Shown here one piece after another: positions 6,818 through 7,392 of a stretch of DNA of 7,392 nucleotides. Position 1 is the first letter of the stretch, and every line of letters starts with the position of its first letter. A program made the position numbers and the translations under genes. This DNA comes from an uncultured Megasphaera sp. (GTDB lineage Bacteria > Bacillota > Negativicutes > Veillonellales > Megasphaeraceae), in assembly GCA_900548635.1 (NCBI GenBank), contig URLP01000091.1:1-7392 (forward strand), given 5' to 3'. The notes beneath the pieces were generated by a model. The model was not told where the DNA came from and ran no database searches. It was given only the letters and a program-made list of their open reading frames with translations.

Positions 6818-7190
6818 AAGCACATACGGGCATTGTATATCAAAGATGAGGCCTTGATAGACAAACCTAACAGCCGAAATCAGAGGTACAGGAGAAAGCA
6901 ACTTGATTGGTGAGAGACCAAGATAAGCGATTAAGATACCGACCAAGTTAACGGCAGAATGGGTTGAGGCCTTGATCATAAACCGATCGAGCAGAGGAGA
7001 GCAGGTCGAGACGATGGTCTCCCTCCTGCCCGCCGTATTATAGGTAGAAATAGCACGTGGACATATTTCCGCAAACGGAGAGCACTGGAGCCATTTTGCC
7101 GAGCTCGTTTAGTCACACGTTCTGCGGATGTCAGTTATCGTAAGTCCGTTGCGCTTACGACCCCGTCCAGTTTGAGTGGGCAAAGTGTCT
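6818..7190. other. No recognisable gene; decayed or unassigned DNA
   Basis: I find no convincing coding sequence here on either strand. Open frames exist (minus 6979-6713, and a plus frame open from 6968 to 7318), but they have no credible start with ribosome binding site and no recognisable domain. A fragment reading ALYIKDEALIDKPNSRNQRY (plus, ending in a stop near 6914) looks protein-like but I could not assign it. An inverted repeat CGTAAG/CTTACG (7139-7144, 7154-7159, 9-base loop) is the clearest structure. Probably residue of a deleted prophage or mobile element. Confidence 0.4.
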
Positions 7191-7206
7191 TACAGTCTAT
7201 TCGTAA

Positions 7207-7225
7207 ATTAGGGACGATTCCCAAT
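7207..7225 (+). other. Bulged hairpin, possible element left end
   Basis: ATT (7207-7209), one unpaired A, then GGGA (7211-7214) pair with TCCC and AAT (7219-7225) around a CGAT loop. Short hairpins with a single unpaired base, a dozen or so bases inside the tip, mark the ends of IS200/IS605-type elements, and a TTAC like the IS608 cleavage motif lies at 7190-7193. If the region to the right is an iscB element, this may be its left end. The architecture is seen; the role is inferred. Confidence 0.3.
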
Positions 7226-7255
7226 CAGGCGGCGGTGATGCCAGCAGCGAAACCA

Positions 7256-7392
7256 GAGATTCATAAGGTGTATGTGGAAACCGGTCAACTACTCCCGACT
7301 AAAGTCGGGAGCTTGTAAGTCGGAACTGCATAGGTACTAACGACATCTAAAAGATGTCTTCCTAAATCCGCCTACATCATCGGGTGGCTGAC
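7256..7392 (+). ncRNA. Candidate IscB omega-RNA (HEARO-type), 3' end beyond the window
   Basis: A strongly structured, apparently non-coding stretch. Hairpins: CTCCCGAC/GTCGGGAG (7292-7299, 7304-7311, loop TAAA); GACATCT/AGATGTC (7342-7348, 7352-7358, loop AAA); CCGCC/GGTGG (7368-7372, 7383-7387). An outer stem CCGG/TCGG (7281-7284, 7320-7323) encloses the first hairpin. Compared with the OgeuIscB omega-RNA as I remember it, the order agrees: GAG-ATTC-TAAGG (here 7256-7268, one base differing within ATTCRTAAGG), then ACCGG (7280-7284), a GC-rich hairpin, then an identical CGGAACTGCATAG (7321-7333). In that RNA the nuclease gene begins about 110 bases after this block; here only 59 bases remain, so an iscB start would fall outside. 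In HEARO/IscB loci the RNA lies just upstream of the RRXRR-HNH nuclease gene and guides it. The 5' boundary is uncertain and may reach about 7195. The comparison is from memory, not from a search. Confidence 0.5.

Noticed and set aside
6713..6979. 88-codon minus-strand ORF with a hydrophobic start
   Set aside because: It overlaps the portal remnant antisense, passes through the 6788-6815 stem-loop, and lacks a convincing ribosome binding site or domain.
7292..7311. Hairpin as an intrinsic terminator
   Set aside because: The stem is strong but is followed by GCTTGTAAG and not a T-run; it fits better as part of a structured RNA.
6968..7318. Plus-strand frame open for 116 codons into the candidate RNA
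   Set aside because: No good start codon or ribosome binding site, no domain or cysteine pairs of a TnpB-type tail, and its end runs through the 7292-7311 hairpin; more likely chance than a gene.
1..7392. CRISPR array, tRNA or rRNA genes
   Set aside because: No regularly spaced direct repeats and no cloverleaf or rRNA-like sequence were found on either strand.

Overview
The window looks like chromosomal DNA of a moderately GC-rich, low-GC-lineage relative such as a Negativicutes (Megasphaera/Veillonella-type) bacterium. This rests on gene content, on C/G-ending codons (the line 1921-1980 inside deoB is 36/60 GC), on strong AGGAGG-type ribosome binding sites, and on the general look of the proteins. 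The genus is an inference.

Region 1 (34-3694) is a plus-strand nucleotide and nucleoside salvage block. It holds dUTP diphosphatase (dut), a Nudix ADP-ribose pyrophosphatase-type hydrolase, phosphopentomutase (deoB) and pyrimidine-nucleoside phosphorylase (pdp). The last three are packed with gaps of 12 and 4 bases and surely share a transcript. Pdp releases (deoxy)ribose-1-phosphate, DeoB turns it into the 5-phosphate, and the Nudix enzyme can return ADP-ribose to AMP and ribose-5-phosphate. A roughly 100-bp composite palindromic element ending in an intrinsic-terminator-like hairpin sits between dut and the Nudix gene.

Region 2 (3695-5142) is a short intergenic repeat with a doubled 8-bp palindrome, followed by a complete RlmD/RumA-family 23S rRNA uracil-C5-methyltransferase.

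Region 3 (about 5206-6817) is a decayed prophage scar. It has the last ~130 residues of a large terminase broken by a frameshift, then an AT-rich orphan gene on the opposite strand with its own promoter-like site, then the first ~100 residues of an HK97-type portal protein cut off at about 6770.

Region 4 (6818-7392) carries no convincing protein gene. Its last ~135 bases are the most interesting part. They form a string of hairpins around a 13-base block (7321-7333) and flanking elements that I recall from the omega-RNA of OgeuIscB (HEARO-type RNA). If so, the window ends just before an iscB (RNA-guided HNH nuclease) gene that would lie beyond 7392. This is a hypothesis drawn from sequence and remembered comparison; no search was run.
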